A DNA stretch of 64,000 bases from Pseudomonas putida (GCF_002741075.1 NZ_CP016634.1:5322501-5386500), one strand, 5' to 3'. Positions 17,859 through 28,358 are shown, counted from the stretch's first letter. Numbers and translations are program-made. The notes: a model not told the origin generated them from the sequence alone.

Positions 17859-20504
17859 ATGCAAGACCTCGATCCCGTCGAAACCCAGGAATGGCTGGAT
17901 GCCTTGGAGTCGGTCCTCGACAAAGAAGGCGAAGACCGCGCTCACTACCTGATGACCCGTATGGGCGAGCTGGCCACCCGTAGTGGCTCTCAGCTGCCGT
18001 ACGCAATCACCACGCCATACCGCAACACCATCCCTGTTACCCATGAAGCACGCATGCCTGGCGACCTGTTCATGGAACGCCGCATCCGCTCGATGGTACG
18101 TTGGAACGCCCTGGCCATGGTCATGCGTACCAACCTGCGGGATTCGGACCTGGGCGGCCACATCTCGAGCTTCGCCTCCAGCGCCACCCTGTACGACATC
18201 GGCTTCAACTACTTCTTCCAGGCTCCTACCGAGGAGCACGGTGGCGACCTGATCTTCTTCCAGGGCCACGCCTCCCCAGGCATCTATGCCCGCGCCTTCC
18301 TCGAAGGTCGCATCAATGAAGACCAGATGAACAACTTCCGTCAGGAAGTGGACGGCAAAGGCCTATCCTCCTACCCGCACCCTTGGCTGATGCCTGACTT
18401 CTGGCAGTTCCCGACCGTTTCCATGGGTCTGGGTCCGATCCAGGCGATCTACCAGGCACGCTTCATGAAGTACCTGGAAGCCCGTGGTTTCATCCCGGCC
18501 GGCAAGCAGAAGGTCTGGTGCTTCATGGGCGACGGCGAGTGCGACGAGCCGGAATCCCTGGGCGCGATCGCCCTGGCCGGCCGCGAGAAGCTGGACAACC
18601 TGATCTTCGTCATCAACTGCAACCTGCAGCGCCTCGACGGCCCGGTTCGCGGCAACGGCAAGATCATCCAGGAACTCGAAGGCGTGTTCCGTGGCGGTGG
18701 CTGGAACGTCAACAAAGTCGTCTGGGGCCGCTTCTGGGATCCGCTGTTCGCCAAGGACACCAACGGTGCCCTGCAGCGCCGCATGGACGAAGTCATCGAC
18801 GGCGAATACCAGAACTACAAAGCCAAGGACGGTGCGTACGTCCGTGAGCACTTCTTCAACACCCCAGAACTCAAGGCCATGGTCGAAGACCTGTCCGACG
18901 ACGAGATCTGGAAGCTCAACCGTGGCGGCCACGACCCGTACAAGGTCTACGCGGCCTACCACCAGGCGACCAACCACAAAGGTCAGCCGACCGTCATTCT
19001 GGCCAAGACCATCAAGGGTTACGGTACCGGTGCTGGCGAAGCCAAGAACACCGCGCACAACACCAAGAAGGTCGACGTCGACAGCCTGCGTCACTTCCGT
19101 GACCGCTTCGACATCCCGGTCAAGGATGCCGATCTGGAAAACCTGCCGTTCTTCCGTCCGGAAGAAGGCAGCGCCGAAGCCAAGTACCTGGCCGAGCGTC
19201 GCGCAGCCCTGGGTGGCTTCGTACCACAGCGCCGTGCACAGAGCTTCAGCATCCCGACGCCGCCACTGGAAACCCTGAAGGCGATCCTGGACGGTTCGGG
19301 CGACCGCGAAATCTCCACCACCATGGCCTTCGTGCGCATCCTGGCGCAACTGGTCAAGGACAAGGAAATCGGCCAGCGCATCGTTCCGATCATCCCGGAC
19401 GAAGCCCGTACCTTCGGTATGGAAGGCATGTTCCGCCAGCTGGGCATCTACTCGTCCGTAGGTCAGCTCTACGAGCCGGTCGACAAGGACCAGGTGATGT
19501 TCTACCGCGAGGACAAGAAGGGTCAGATCCTCGAGGAAGGCATCAACGAAGCCGGCGCCATGTCGTCGTTCATCGCCGCCGGTACCTCGTACAGCAACCA
19601 CAACCAGCCGATGCTGCCGTTCTACATCTTCTACTCGATGTTCGGCTTCCAGCGTATCGGTGACCTGGCATGGGCCGCTGGCGACAGCCGCACCCGTGGC
19701 TTCCTGATCGGCGGTACCGCCGGCCGTACCACTCTCAACGGTGAAGGCCTGCAGCACGAAGACGGTCACAGCCACCTGATGGCCGCCACCATCCCGAACT
19801 GCCGCACCTATGATCCGACCTACGGCTACGAGCTGGCGGTGATCATCCAGGACGGCATGAAGAAGATGACCGAAGAGCAACAGGACGTCTTCTACTACAT
19901 CACCGTGATGAACGAAGCCTACACCCAGCCAGCCATTCCGGCCGGCGCCGAGGAAGGCATCATCAAGGGCATGTACCTGCTCGAGGAAGACACCCGCGAA
20001 GCCGCGCACCACGTGCAGCTGCTGGGTTCGGGCACCATCCTGCGCGAAGTCCGCGAAGCGGCCAAGATCCTGCGCGAGGATTACAACGTCGGTGCCGACG
20101 TCTGGAGCGTCACCAGCTTCAACGAACTGCGCCGTGACGGCCTGGCCGTGGAACGCGCCAACCGCCTCAAGCCTGGCCAGAAGCCACAGCAGACCTACGT
20201 CGAGCAGTGCCTGGCCGGTCGCAAGGGCCCGGTTGTAGCCTCCACTGACTACATGAAGCTCTTCGCCGAACAGATCCGTCAGTGGGTTCCGAGCAAAGAG
20301 TACAAAGTCCTGGGTACCGATGGCTTCGGTCGCAGCGACAGCCGCAAGAAGCTGCGTCACTTCTTCGAAGTCGACCGTCACTTCGTCGTGCTGGCTGCCC
20401 TGGAAGCCCTGGCTGACCGTGGCGAGATCGAACCGAAGGTGGTGGCCGATGCCATCGTCAAGTTCGGCATCGATCCGGACAAGCGCAACCCACTGGACTG
20501 CTGA
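17859..20504 (+). CDS. aceE: AceE, pyruvate dehydrogenase E1 (homodimeric)
   Basis: An 881-residue homodimeric E1 that decarboxylates pyruvate with thiamine diphosphate and reductively acetylates the E2 lipoyl group. The ThDP/Mg motif is GDGECDEPESLG followed by NCNLQRLDG. The E. coli-type N-terminus (DPVETQEWLDALESVL) that docks on E2 is present. ATG at 17859 has GGAG about 10 bases upstream. aceF follows after 13 bp. Confidence 0.96.
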   Translation: MQDLDPVETQEWLDALESVLDKEGEDRAHYLMTRMGELATRSGSQLPYAITTPYRNTIPVTHEARMPGDLFMERRIRSMVRWNALAMVMRTNLRDSDLGGHISSFASSATLYDIGFNYFFQAPTEEHGGDLIFFQGHASPGIYARAFLEGRINEDQMNNFRQEVDGKGLSSYPHPWLMPDFWQFPTVSMGLGPIQAIYQARFMKYLEARGFIPAGKQKVWCFMGDGECDEPESLGAIALAGREKLDNLIFVINCNLQRLDGPVRGNGKIIQELEGVFRGGGWNVNKVVWGRFWDPLFAKDTNGALQRRMDEVIDGEYQNYKAKDGAYVREHFFNTPELKAMVEDLSDDEIWKLNRGGHDPYKVYAAYHQATNHKGQPTVILAKTIKGYGTGAGEAKNTAHNTKKVDVDSLRHFRDRFDIPVKDADLENLPFFRPEEGSAEAKYLAERRAALGGFVPQRRAQSFSIPTPPLETLKAILDGSGDREISTTMAFVRILAQLVKDKEIGQRIVPIIPDEARTFGMEGMFRQLGIYSSVGQLYEPVDKDQVMFYREDKKGQILEEGINEAGAMSSFIAAGTSYSNHNQPMLPFYIFYSMFGFQRIGDLAWAAGDSRTRGFLIGGTAGRTTLNGEGLQHEDGHSHLMAATIPNCRTYDPTYGYELAVIIQDGMKKMTEEQQDVFYYITVMNEAYTQPAIPAGAEEGIIKGMYLLEEDTREAAHHVQLLGSGTILREVREAAKILREDYNVGADVWSVTSFNELRRDGLAVERANRLKPGQKPQQTYVEQCLAGRKGPVVASTDYMKLFAEQIRQWVPSKEYKVLGTDGFGRSDSRKKLRHFFEVDRHFVVLAALEALADRGEIEPKVVADAIVKFGIDPDKRNPLDC

Positions 20505-20517
20505 GGAGTATTTTTAA

Positions 20518-22158
20518 GTGAGCGAACTCATTCGCGTACCTGACATCGGCAGCGGTGAAGGTGAAATCATCGAGCTGTTCGTCAAGGTCGGTGACCGTAT
20601 CGAGGCAGACCAGAGCCTGTTGACCCTGGAGTCCGACAAGGCCTCCATGGAGATCCCTGCCCCCAAGGCCGGCGTGATCAAGGAACTGAAGGTCAAGCTG
20701 GGCGATCGCCTGAAAGAAGGCGACGATCTGATGGTCCTGGAAGTCGAGGGCGCCGCTGCGGCGTCCGAGGCTCCGGCCGCTGCCGCCCCGGCCGCCGCAG
20801 AGCAACCGGCTGCCGCGCCTGCGCCAGCCGCAGCCCCTGCCCCGGCCGCAGCACCTGCCGCCGCCAGCGTGCAGGACATCTACGTGCCGGACATCGGCTC
20901 GTCGGGCAAGGCCAAGATCATCGAAGTACTGGTCAAGGCCGGCGACACCGTCGAAGCTGACCAGTCGCTGATTACCCTGGAGTCCGACAAGGCCTCCATG
21001 GAAATCCCATCCCCCGCCGCTGGCGTGGTGAAGGAAGTGATCGCCAAGCTGGACGACGAAGTCGGCACCGGTGACCTGATCCTGAAGCTGGAAGTCGCGG
21101 GCGCAGCCCCGGCTGCCGCTCCAGCCGCTGCCGCTCCGGCACCTGCCAAGGCCGAGGCAGCTCCAGCCGCCGCGCCTGCCGCAGCGTCGGCTCCGGCTGC
21201 TGCACCGGCCCCAGCTGCCACCGCACCGGCTGCCGGCAGCAACGCCAAGGTCCACGCCGGCCCTGCCGTGCGCCTGCTGGCCCGTGAATTCGGTGTCGAC
21301 CTGGGCGCGGTCGCCGCGACCGGTCCGCACGGCCGCATCCTGAAGGAAGACGTGCAAGTCTACGTCAAGGCCATGATGCAGAAGGCATCGGCCGCTCCAG
21401 CCGCCGGCGCGACCGGTGGTGCTGGCATCCCGCCGATTCCGGCCGTGGACTTCAGCAAGTTCGGTGAAGTGGAAGAAGTCGCCCTGACCCGCCTGATGCA
21501 GGTCGGTGCCGCCAACCTGCACCGCAGCTGGCTGAACGTGCCGCACGTCACCCAGTTCGACTCCGCCGACATCACCGAGCTGGAAGCCTTCCGCGTTGCG
21601 CAGAAGGCCGTGGCCGAGAAGGCTGGCGTCAAGCTGACCGTGCTGCCCCTGCTGCTCAAGGCCTGCGCCTTCCTGCTCAAGGAACTGCCGGACTTCAACA
21701 GCTCGCTGGCGCCAAGCGGCAAGGCGATCATCCGCAAGAAGTACGTGCACATCGGCTTTGCCGTGGACACTCCGGACGGCCTGCTGGTCCCTGTGATCAA
21801 GAACGTCGACCAGAAGAGCCTGCTGCAACTGGCTGCCGAAGCCGCAGCGCTGGCCGAAAAGGCCCGCACCAAGAAGCTGTCGTCCGACGAGATGCAGGGC
21901 GCCTGCTTCACCATCTCCAGCCTCGGCCACATTGGCGGCACCGGTTTCACGCCGATCGTCAACGCGCCTGAAGTGGCGATCCTGGGTGTCTCCAAAGCCA
22001 CCATGCAGCCGGTCTGGGATGGCAAGGCCTTCCAGCCCAAGCTCATGCTGCCGCTGTCGCTGTCCTACGATCACCGCGTGATCAACGGCGCCGCCGCCGC
22101 GCGCTTCACCAAGCGCCTGGGCGACGTGCTCGCGGACATCCGCACCATGCTGCTGTAA
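20518..22158 (+). CDS. aceF: AceF, pyruvate dehydrogenase E2 (dihydrolipoamide acetyltransferase)
   Basis: A 546-residue E2 with two lipoyl domains (lipoylated lysines Lys41 and Lys158 in ESDKASMEIP), Ala/Pro-rich flexible linkers, a peripheral-subunit-binding domain around residues 240-280 (VRLLAREFGVDLGAV) and the catalytic acetyltransferase domain. The active-site motif is DHRVINGA with His519 and Asn523, where E. coli has Asp; Azotobacter vinelandii E2 also uses Asn. The start is GTG with GAGGAG upstream. E. coli E2 has three lipoyl domains, this one two. The E3 gene is not in the window. Confidence 0.96.
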   Translation: MSELIRVPDIGSGEGEIIELFVKVGDRIEADQSLLTLESDKASMEIPAPKAGVIKELKVKLGDRLKEGDDLMVLEVEGAAAASEAPAAAAPAAAEQPAAAPAPAAAPAPAAAPAAASVQDIYVPDIGSSGKAKIIEVLVKAGDTVEADQSLITLESDKASMEIPSPAAGVVKEVIAKLDDEVGTGDLILKLEVAGAAPAAAPAAAAPAPAKAEAAPAAAPAAASAPAAAPAPAATAPAAGSNAKVHAGPAVRLLAREFGVDLGAVAATGPHGRILKEDVQVYVKAMMQKASAAPAAGATGGAGIPPIPAVDFSKFGEVEEVALTRLMQVGAANLHRSWLNVPHVTQFDSADITELEAFRVAQKAVAEKAGVKLTVLPLLLKACAFLLKELPDFNSSLAPSGKAIIRKKYVHIGFAVDTPDGLLVPVIKNVDQKSLLQLAAEAAALAEKARTKKLSSDEMQGACFTISSLGHIGGTGFTPIVNAPEVAILGVSKATMQPVWDGKAFQPKLMLPLSLSYDHRVINGAAAARFTKRLGDVLADIRTMLL

Positions 22159-22166
22159 TGCAGCCC

Positions 22167-22196
22167 CTTGCCTCACCCTTCACGGGGTGAGGCAAG
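22167..22196. terminator. Perfect 12-bp hairpin after aceF
   Basis: CTTGCCTCACCC (22167-22178) pairs with GGGTGAGGCAAG (22185-22196) around TTCACG, 8 bases after the aceF stop. No T-run follows, so it is more likely an mRNA 3'-end stabiliser or half of a double terminator with the next feature. Confidence 0.55.
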
Positions 22197-22227
22197 CCTG
22201 TTTCGAGCTGCCACGCTCGTACCTCAA

Positions 22228-22256
22228 CCCCGCCACTTTGGCGGGGCTTTTTTTTT
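22228..22256 (+). terminator. Rho-independent terminator of aceEF
   Basis: CCCCGCC, loop ACTTT, GGCGGGG, then C and nine T residues. A textbook intrinsic terminator. Confidence 0.9.
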
Positions 22257-22324
22257 GCCCCCGACAAACGACACGGAGGCTGTGAAAGGTCCATCGATGC
22301 CGTACCGATCGACGCGGGCGTTGG

Positions 22325-22346
22325 GGGAGCAGGTTCACCCGCGAAT
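22325..22346. repeat. REP-like element
   Basis: GGGAGCAGGTTCACCCGCGAAT, a single degenerate REP unit in the aceF-dipA gap. The rest of 22257-22583 shows no gene or clear promoter. Confidence 0.55.
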
Positions 22347-22583
22347 ACTGGCAACGCCGGCGCCATCCCGCGCGGAGTCTGCTTCGCGGCGGTTCGCCGC
22401 CTCAATAAACCCGCCTCCAAAAGCGCCCTCAGCCTTCAGATTTCCGTACAACCGCCGACAAGCTGCTTACAGCTCCCCGCATGGCCGCTTGCCAGCCTTC
22501 GGGACATGATGCAACCTTGCCTTAGGCGCCGCCGCATAGCCCGCGACCCGCCGCGCCAACCGCCCTCTTCAAGCGAGTCTTCG

Positions 22584-25277
22584 ATGAAAAGCCAACCCGA
22601 TGCCGCCAGCCGAGTGGCGGCCGAGGTCGTCACGCAGCTCCCCGTGCCTTCACGGCTCGGCATGCTGCGTTTCGAACGGCTCAACGAAGCCAGTTGGGCG
22701 ATGCTCTATCTCGATCCTGCCTGCGAGCGCCAGTTCGGCCTGCCTGCCGCCGACCTCTGCGCCCTGATCGGCTCCCCCTACGCCAGCCTCATGGAGCCAG
22801 AGGCGCGCTACAGGCTGCATGACGAGATCCAGCTGCAATTGGCCCGGCGCAACCACTACCGAATCCGCTACACCCTGCACACCAACGGCACAGCCCTGCG
22901 CCTGCTGGAGATCGGTGAAGCCTACCGCCAGCACAACCGCCAACTGCTGCGCGGCTATCTTACGGTGCTCGATGATCAGCAGGACGACGAGCCAGACCTC
23001 GGCGATGACGACCTGGAGTCGCGCAACAGCCGTCTGCAACTGGCCTTGCAGCTCAACCAGCGCGCCCAGCAGGAGCAACTGCAGCACCTCGAGCGTGTGC
23101 GCGCCCAGCAAGACCTCATCCTACGCCTGGCCCGCCAGCGCTACAGCGCCGATAACTCGTTGCAGGAAGCGGCCGAGCTGATCACCCGCAGTGCCTGTGA
23201 AATCTACAAAGTCGATTGCGCCAGCCTCTGGCATCTGCAGGATCAACACCTGGAGCCGATCAGTGCCTGGCACAGCCTGGAACAGCGTCACTACCTGCCC
23301 CAACCCATCGACGCCAGCTGTTTCCCGGACTACCTCGACGCCCTGCACGCCAGCCGCGCCATCGATGCCCATAACGCCGGCCAAGACCCACGCACACGCG
23401 ACATGGCCGAGAGCCTGTATGCGGCGACCAACAATGCCATGCTCGATGCCAGCATTCGCGTCGATGGCCAGGTCGTCGGCGTGCTGTGCCTGGAGCAGAT
23501 CGGCAAGGCCCGTGCCTGGCAGGCCGACGAAATCGCCTTTGCCGGCGAACTGGCCGACCAGGTTGCCCAGGTCATCACCAATCACAACCGACGCACGGCA
23601 GCCAGTGCCTTGCACCTGTTCCAGCGGGCCGTGGAACAGAGCGCCAGCGCCTTTTTGCTGGTCAACCGCGACGGCGTGGTGGAGTACGTCAACCCAAGCT
23701 TCACCGCCATCACCCAGTACAGCACCGATGAAGTGCAAGGCCGCCACCTGGCGGAACTGCCCGCCCTGGAAAACCTTAGCGAACTGCTGTTCGACTCGCC
23801 CTCGAGCCTGGCCATGGGCAACAGCTGGCAAGGCGAGTTCAAGAGCCGACGCAAGAGCCTGGAGCCTTACTGGGGCCAGTTGTCGATCTCCAAGGTCTTC
23901 GGCGACAACCGCGAGTTGACCCACTACATCGGCATCTACGAAGACATCACCCAGAGCAAGCTGGCCCAGCAGCGCATCGAACGCCTGGCCTACACGGACA
24001 ACCTGACCAACCTGGGTAACCGCCCTTCGTTCATCCGTAATCTCGACGAGCGCTTCGTGCGCATCGGCGACAATCCCCTGTGCCTGCTGCTGGTGGATAT
24101 CGACAACTTCAAGCGGATCAACGACAGCCTCGGCCATCAGACCGGCGACAAGCTCCTGGTCAGCCTGGCGCGGCGCCTGCGCAACAGCCTGGGCAGCAGC
24201 GATATCCTGGCGCGCTTTGCCAGCAATGAGTTCGCCGTGCTGCTCGACGATGCGAGCCTGGAAACCGGCCAGCAGGTGGCTCAGCAACTGCTGCACACCC
24301 TCGACAAACCGATGTTCGTCGACAACCAGCTGATCAACGTCACCGCCTCGGTGGGCCTGGCCTGTGCGCCCCTGCACGGCAGCGACCCGCAGAGCCTGAT
24401 GAAGAACGCAGGCCTGGCGCTGCACAAGGCCAAGGCCAACGGCAAACATCAGGTCCAGATCTTTACCGAAGTGCTCAATGCCGAGGCCAGTTACAAGCTG
24501 TTCGTGGAGAACAACCTGCGCCGCGCCCTGACCCAGAACGAGCTGGAGGTGTTCTACCAGCCCAAGCTGTGCCTTCGCAGTGGGCGCCTGCTCGGTTTGG
24601 AGGCGCTGCTGCGCTGGAACCACCCTGAAAAAGGCATGATCCGGCCCGACCAGTTCATCAGCGTGGCCGAGGAAACCGGCCTGATCATCCCCATCGGTAA
24701 ATGGGTGGTGCGCCAGGCCTGCCGCATGAGCCAGCACCTGCGCAAGGTCGGCGTAGGCAACCTGCACGTGGCCATCAACCTTTCGCCCAAACAGTTCTCC
24801 GATCCAGAGCTGGTGGCCTCGATCGGCACCATCCTCAAGGAAGAGGCCCTGCCCCCTCACCTGCTGGAGCTGGAGCTGACCGAAGGCCTGTTGCTTGAAG
24901 CGACCGTCGACACCCATCGCCAGCTTGACGAGCTCAAGGCTCTGGGCCTGATCCTGGCCATGGACGACTTCGGCACGGGCTATTCGTCGCTGAGCTACCT
25001 GAAGAAGTTTCCGATCGACATCATCAAGATCGACCGTAGCTTCATCAACGAGATCCCCGACAACCAGGACGACATGGAGATCACCTCGGCGGTGGTGGCC
25101 ATGGCCCACAACCTCAAGCTCAAGGTCGTTGCCGAAGGCATCGAGACCGCCGAACAGCTGGCCTTCCTGCGCCGGCATCGCTGCGACGTGGGCCAGGGCT
25201 ACCTGTTCGACAAGCCAATCCCGGGGCGCGAACTGGTCGAGCGACTCAAGCGTTATCCACGCGGCCCGGTGGCCTGA
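22584..25277 (+). CDS. dipA: DipA-like c-di-GMP phosphodiesterase (GAF-PAS-degenerate GGDEF-EAL)
   Basis: An 897-residue signalling protein. In order: an N-terminal PAS-like region with coiled coil (to about 180), GAF domain (about 180-335), PAS (about 340-465, [17 protein letters not shown]), GGDEF-type domain with ASNEF at 546-550, and EAL domain starting EALLRW at 673. The EAL domain has [27 protein letters not shown] and AEGIET, so phosphodiesterase activity is expected, while the GGDEF domain cannot be a normal cyclase. DipA of P. aeruginosa (PA5017) has the same architecture and ASNEF motif and also lies beside msrA. ATG at 22584 is preferred; an in-frame start at 22506 would add 26 Arg/Pro-rich residues. 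Confidence 0.85.
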   Translation: MKSQPDAASRVAAEVVTQLPVPSRLGMLRFERLNEASWAMLYLDPACERQFGLPAADLCALIGSPYASLMEPEARYRLHDEIQLQLARRNHYRIRYTLHTNGTALRLLEIGEAYRQHNRQLLRGYLTVLDDQQDDEPDLGDDDLESRNSRLQLALQLNQRAQQEQLQHLERVRAQQDLILRLARQRYSADNSLQEAAELITRSACEIYKVDCASLWHLQDQHLEPISAWHSLEQRHYLPQPIDASCFPDYLDALHASRAIDAHNAGQDPRTRDMAESLYAATNNAMLDASIRVDGQVVGVLCLEQIGKARAWQADEIAFAGELADQVAQVITNHNRRTAASALHLFQRAVEQSASAFLLVNRDGVVEYVNPSFTAITQYSTDEVQGRHLAELPALENLSELLFDSPSSLAMGNSWQGEFKSRRKSLEPYWGQLSISKVFGDNRELTHYIGIYEDITQSKLAQQRIERLAYTDNLTNLGNRPSFIRNLDERFVRIGDNPLCLLLVDIDNFKRINDSLGHQTGDKLLVSLARRLRNSLGSSDILARFASNEFAVLLDDASLETGQQVAQQLLHTLDKPMFVDNQLINVTASVGLACAPLHGSDPQSLMKNAGLALHKAKANGKHQVQIFTEVLNAEASYKLFVENNLRRALTQNELEVFYQPKLCLRSGRLLGLEALLRWNHPEKGMIRPDQFISVAEETGLIIPIGKWVVRQACRMSQHLRKVGVGNLHVAINLSPKQFSDPELVASIGTILKEEALPPHLLELELTEGLLLEATVDTHRQLDELKALGLILAMDDFGTGYSSLSYLKKFPIDIIKIDRSFINEIPDNQDDMEITSAVVAMAHNLKLKVVAEGIETAEQLAFLRRHRCDVGQGYLFDKPIPGRELVERLKRYPRGPVA

Positions 25278-25321
25278 CAGCGACGCCAAGCTCGGGCACT
25301 ATAGAACCCACTCTGGCCCAA

Positions 25322-25405
25322 TCGCGGGACGAGCCCGCTCCTACAGGCACCCCACTGCACTCCGGGGCATGGAATACCTGTGGGAGCGGGCTTGTCCCGC
25401 GATGA
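25322..25405. repeat. Inverted REP pair
   Basis: TCGCGGGACGAGCCCGCTCC and GGGAGCGGGCTTGTCCCGCG face each other in the dipA-msrA gap. Confidence 0.75.
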
Positions 25406-25443
25406 GGTCACAACCTATCTCACTGAAAAACAGAGGAACGGCC

Positions 25444-26112
25444 ATGGTCCTGCGTTCGGAAATCCTGGTGAACAAAAACGTCATGCCTACCGCGGAGCAA
25501 GCTCTGCCTGGCCGCGAAACCCCGATGGCCCTGCCCGAGTTCCACTACGTGTTCAAGGAGACGCCGCTGCTCGGCCCCTTCTTCGAGGGCAGCATCGATT
25601 TCGCGATCTTCGGCCTGGGCTGCTTCTGGGGCGCCGAACGTCGTTTCTGGCAGCGCGAGGGCGTAGTCAGCACCGTGGTCGGCTACGCCGGCGGCTTCAC
25701 CCCTAACCCGACCTACGAAGAAGTCTGCTCGGGCCTGACCGGCCACACCGAAGTGGTACTGGTGGTGTTCGACAAGGACAAGGTGAGCTATCGCGAACTG
25801 TTGGCGATGTTCTGGGAACTGCACAACCCGACCCAGGGCATGCGCCAGGGCAACGACGTCGGCACCCAGTACCGCTCGGCGATCTATTGCACCAGCCCCG
25901 AGCAACTGGAGCAGGCCAAGGCCAGCCGTGACGCCTTCCAGGCCGAACTGAACAAAGCCGGCTTCGGTGAGATCACCACCGAGATCGACCAGGCGCCGAC
26001 CGTGTACTTCGCCGAGGCCTACCACCAGCAGTACCTGGCCAAGAACCCCGACGGCTACTGCGGCATCGCCGGCACCGGCGTCTGCCTGCCCCCAAGCCTG
26101 CAAGGCAACTGA
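25444..26112 (+). CDS. msrA: MsrA, peptide-methionine (S)-S-oxide reductase
   Basis: A 222-residue MsrA that repairs oxidised methionine. The catalytic motif is [13 protein letters not shown] with the attacking Cys. C-terminal resolving cysteines are in [18 protein letters not shown] at 25444 has AGAGGAACG just upstream; a longer frame back to 25129 runs through dipA and is not coding. The N-terminal 50 residues ([12 protein letters not shown]) are the extension typical of proteobacterial MsrA. Confidence 0.94.
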   Translation: MVLRSEILVNKNVMPTAEQALPGRETPMALPEFHYVFKETPLLGPFFEGSIDFAIFGLGCFWGAERRFWQREGVVSTVVGYAGGFTPNPTYEEVCSGLTGHTEVVLVVFDKDKVSYRELLAMFWELHNPTQGMRQGNDVGTQYRSAIYCTSPEQLEQAKASRDAFQAELNKAGFGEITTEIDQAPTVYFAEAYHQQYLAKNPDGYCGIAGTGVCLPPSLQGN

Positions 26113-26121
26113 GGCCAGGCC

Positions 26122-26745
26122 ATGACGACCATGACCCTGTTCCACTCGCCGCTCTCGCCGTTCGTTCGCAAGGTGATGGTCGTGCTGCACGAAACCGGTC
26201 AGCTCGACCGTGTGACCTTGCAAGCCGTCAACGTCAGCCCTGTGAATGGCGACCAGCAGCTCAACCAAGGCAATCCGATCGGCAAGATCCCGGCGCTGCG
26301 TCTGGAAGACGGCACGGTATTGCACGACAGCCGGGTGATCTGCGAGTACCTCGACCTGCAGCACGTCGGCAACCCGCTGATCCCCCGCGAAGGCTCTGCC
26401 CGCTGGCGGCGCCTGACCCTGGCCTCCCAGGCTGACGCGATCATGGATGCGGCAGTCTCGACCCGCTACGAAACCTTCCTGCGTCCGGAGGACAAACGCT
26501 GGGACGGCTGGGTCCAGGCCCAAGGCGAAAAGATCCGCCGCAGCCTGGCAGACTTGGAGCAGGCGCACCTGGCGGAGCTTGCCTCGACCTTCGACATCGC
26601 CGCCATCGGCGTGGCCTGTGCACTGGGCTACCTGGACCTGCGCCAGCCGCAGTTCGGCTGGCGTGAGCAGCAGCCAGGGCTTGCGGCCTGGTATGCCGAG
26701 GTGCTCAAGCGGCCGTCGATGGCCGCGACGGTACCGGTGATCTGA
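26122..26745 (+). CDS. Glutathione S-transferase family protein
   Basis: A 207-residue GST. The thioredoxin-like N-domain begins [22 protein letters not shown], with Ser residues at the usual catalytic position; [11 protein letters not shown] supplies the cis-Pro, and [12 protein letters not shown] the Ser/Arg glutathione-binding segment. The C-terminal helical domain is present. It starts 9 bp after msrA, so cotranscription with the oxidative-damage repair gene is likely. Substrate unknown. Confidence 0.88.
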   Translation: MTTMTLFHSPLSPFVRKVMVVLHETGQLDRVTLQAVNVSPVNGDQQLNQGNPIGKIPALRLEDGTVLHDSRVICEYLDLQHVGNPLIPREGSARWRRLTLASQADAIMDAAVSTRYETFLRPEDKRWDGWVQAQGEKIRRSLADLEQAHLAELASTFDIAAIGVACALGYLDLRQPQFGWREQQPGLAAWYAEVLKRPSMAATVPVI

Positions 26746-26754
26746 CGGGACTGC

Positions 26755-26818
26755 CTGCGGATAAACCCACTCCCACACGGATTGCCGCCAGCCCTGTGGG
26801 AGCGGGTTCACCCGCGAA
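26755..26818. repeat. Inverted REP pair
   Basis: CCTGCGGATAAACCCACTCC and GGGAGCGGGTTCACCCGCGAA between the convergent GST and creD genes. Confidence 0.75.
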
Positions 26819-26892
26819 AACCTCACCCCGATGCCACAGAACAAGCATCCCGATTCGATAGGCCAACCACCGCCCCACTTCCCGATCCTCCC

Positions 26893-28221
26893 TCATGCTG
26901 CCCTCCCCACCTGCGCCCAGTCCAGGCGACGGGTCAGCACCATGAACACGCCGAGCAGGCCAAAGCACAGCAGCGAGCCCATCAGCAGCGCATAGTCCTC
27001 GGCGCTGAGCAGGGCGAAGAGCATCCCATACAACACCGCCAGCCCCGCTGCAAAGCCGACTCCCCGTGCCAGGCTGCACAGCACGTGGCTCAGGTAGAAG
27101 CCGATCAGCAGCACGCACGCCGCAGCCGACACCCCATAGGCCAGGCCAAAGCCCAAGTGCTCGGACAACGACAGCAACAACAGGTAGAAGAAGGCCAGCG
27201 CCACACCCACCAACGCGTATTGCACCGGATGCACGCTGAGGTTCTTCAGTACTTCGAAGAGGAAGAAGCCCGCGAAAGTCAGAGCGATGAACAACAGCGC
27301 GTATTTGATCGCCCGTTCACTCTTGAGGTATTGGTCCACCGGATCGATGAAACTGACGCCAAAGGCGCGCTCATTGAAACCGGCGCATTGCCCCTGGCCG
27401 GCACACTGGCGCAGTGCATCCTCAAGGTTGGTGGCGAAGAACGAGGCCTGCCAGTGGGCCGTGAAGCCCTGGTCGTCCACTTCCCGACGGCTGGGCAGGT
27501 AATTGCCGACAAAGCTTGGGTGAGGCCAGTTGGCGCGCATGTCCACATTGCTGCTGCGCCCCACCGGCACGACATGCAATTGGCCAGTGCCCTGCAGGGC
27601 CAGGTCGAAGCCATAGGTGAACTCACGGGCCTGGCCACCTTCGAGCATCGGCAACGTGACATGCACACCACCGCCCAGCCAATCCAGGCCCGTGCCGGGC
27701 TCGAACGGCAGACGCTGGTCGTCCAGGGTCAGTTCCAGGGCGCTCTCGATGCCGCGGATATCGCTGATACCCACCACCAGATAGGGCTTGTCGAAGCGGT
27801 AGTCCTCCCACTCCTTGTCGATCCCCCAACGCGCCGGGATCTTGAAGCGGCCGCTGATCCTGCTCTTGGCGTGAAACAGCCGGGCCTGGTAGATACCTCG
27901 GGCCCGTAGCTCGGTGTCGATATCGCTGTCGAGGTCGAAGGTTTCGGGGAAGAAGTACAGCTGACCATTGAACGTGCTGGTTTCCTGCACGCTCTGGCCA
28001 TTCTTCTCGATCCAGCGCCGCTCGTACTTGCGGTAGGGCACTACCAGCAGCGGGCCGCTGACCTGCTGGGCGAAGCTCGAGCTTTCGGCGATATCCTGCA
28101 GCACACTGTCGCGCAGGGCCTGCCGTTCGCCGATCAAGCCTCCGATCATCAATAGTGGGATCAGCAACAACAACATCAGCAGGGCAATCATGCCGAGCTT
28201 GAAACTCAAGGTTTTGGTCAT
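26893..28221 (-). CDS. creD: CreD inner-membrane protein
   Basis: A 442-residue CreD/CetA-family membrane protein. An N-terminal membrane segment (LGMIALLMLLLLIPLLMIGG) is followed by a large periplasmic domain and five or six C-terminal membrane segments. CreD is the main CreBC-regulated product and affects beta-lactam response and envelope integrity in enterics and pseudomonads; its molecular activity is unknown. ATG at 28221 is used, two codons inside a TTG alternative. It is preceded by an array of CreB-like boxes. Confidence 0.9.
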   Translation of the reverse strand: MTKTLSFKLGMIALLMLLLLIPLLMIGGLIGERQALRDSVLQDIAESSSFAQQVSGPLLVVPYRKYERRWIEKNGQSVQETSTFNGQLYFFPETFDLDSDIDTELRARGIYQARLFHAKSRISGRFKIPARWGIDKEWEDYRFDKPYLVVGISDIRGIESALELTLDDQRLPFEPGTGLDWLGGGVHVTLPMLEGGQAREFTYGFDLALQGTGQLHVVPVGRSSNVDMRANWPHPSFVGNYLPSRREVDDQGFTAHWQASFFATNLEDALRQCAGQGQCAGFNERAFGVSFIDPVDQYLKSERAIKYALLFIALTFAGFFLFEVLKNLSVHPVQYALVGVALAFFYLLLLSLSEHLGFGLAYGVSAAACVLLIGFYLSHVLCSLARGVGFAAGLAVLYGMLFALLSAEDYALLMGSLLCFGLLGVFMVLTRRLDWAQVGRAA

Positions 28222-28265
28222 GGGCAAGGGCTCCGTTTGCGATGGGCGCAGTGTGGAACCGCTGC

Positions 28266-28303
28266 GTGGAGCCTTTATGGAGCGCGTGTGGAGATTGGGT
28301 GGA
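28266..28303 (-). promoter_or_regulatory. CreB-box array upstream of creD
   Basis: Read on the minus strand there are TCCAC boxes starting at 28303, 28292 and 28270 and a TCCAT at 28281, each exactly 11 bp from the next. A fifth TCCAC lies at 28257-28253 off phase. The E. coli CreB tag is TTCAC-N6-TTCAC, the same 11-bp spacing with one base changed. The array sits 45-82 bp before the creD start. Confidence 0.6.
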
Positions 28304-28314
28304 GCCAGGACCGT

Positions 28315-28336
28315 CCTTCGGGTTTACCCGCGAAAG
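28315..28336. repeat. REP-like half unit
   Basis: CCTTCGGGTTTACCCGCGAAAG, just after the creC stop and before the CreB boxes. Confidence 0.5.
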
Positions 28337-28358
28337 GCTGCGCAAATGACTGCCGGGA

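Noticed and set aside
17497..17952. 151-codon plus-strand frame overlapping the aceE start region
   Set aside because: Covers the operator region and the aceE start in another frame; no RBS or family similarity.
18363..20381. 672-codon minus-strand frame opposite aceE
   Set aside because: Antisense shadow of a highly conserved enzyme.
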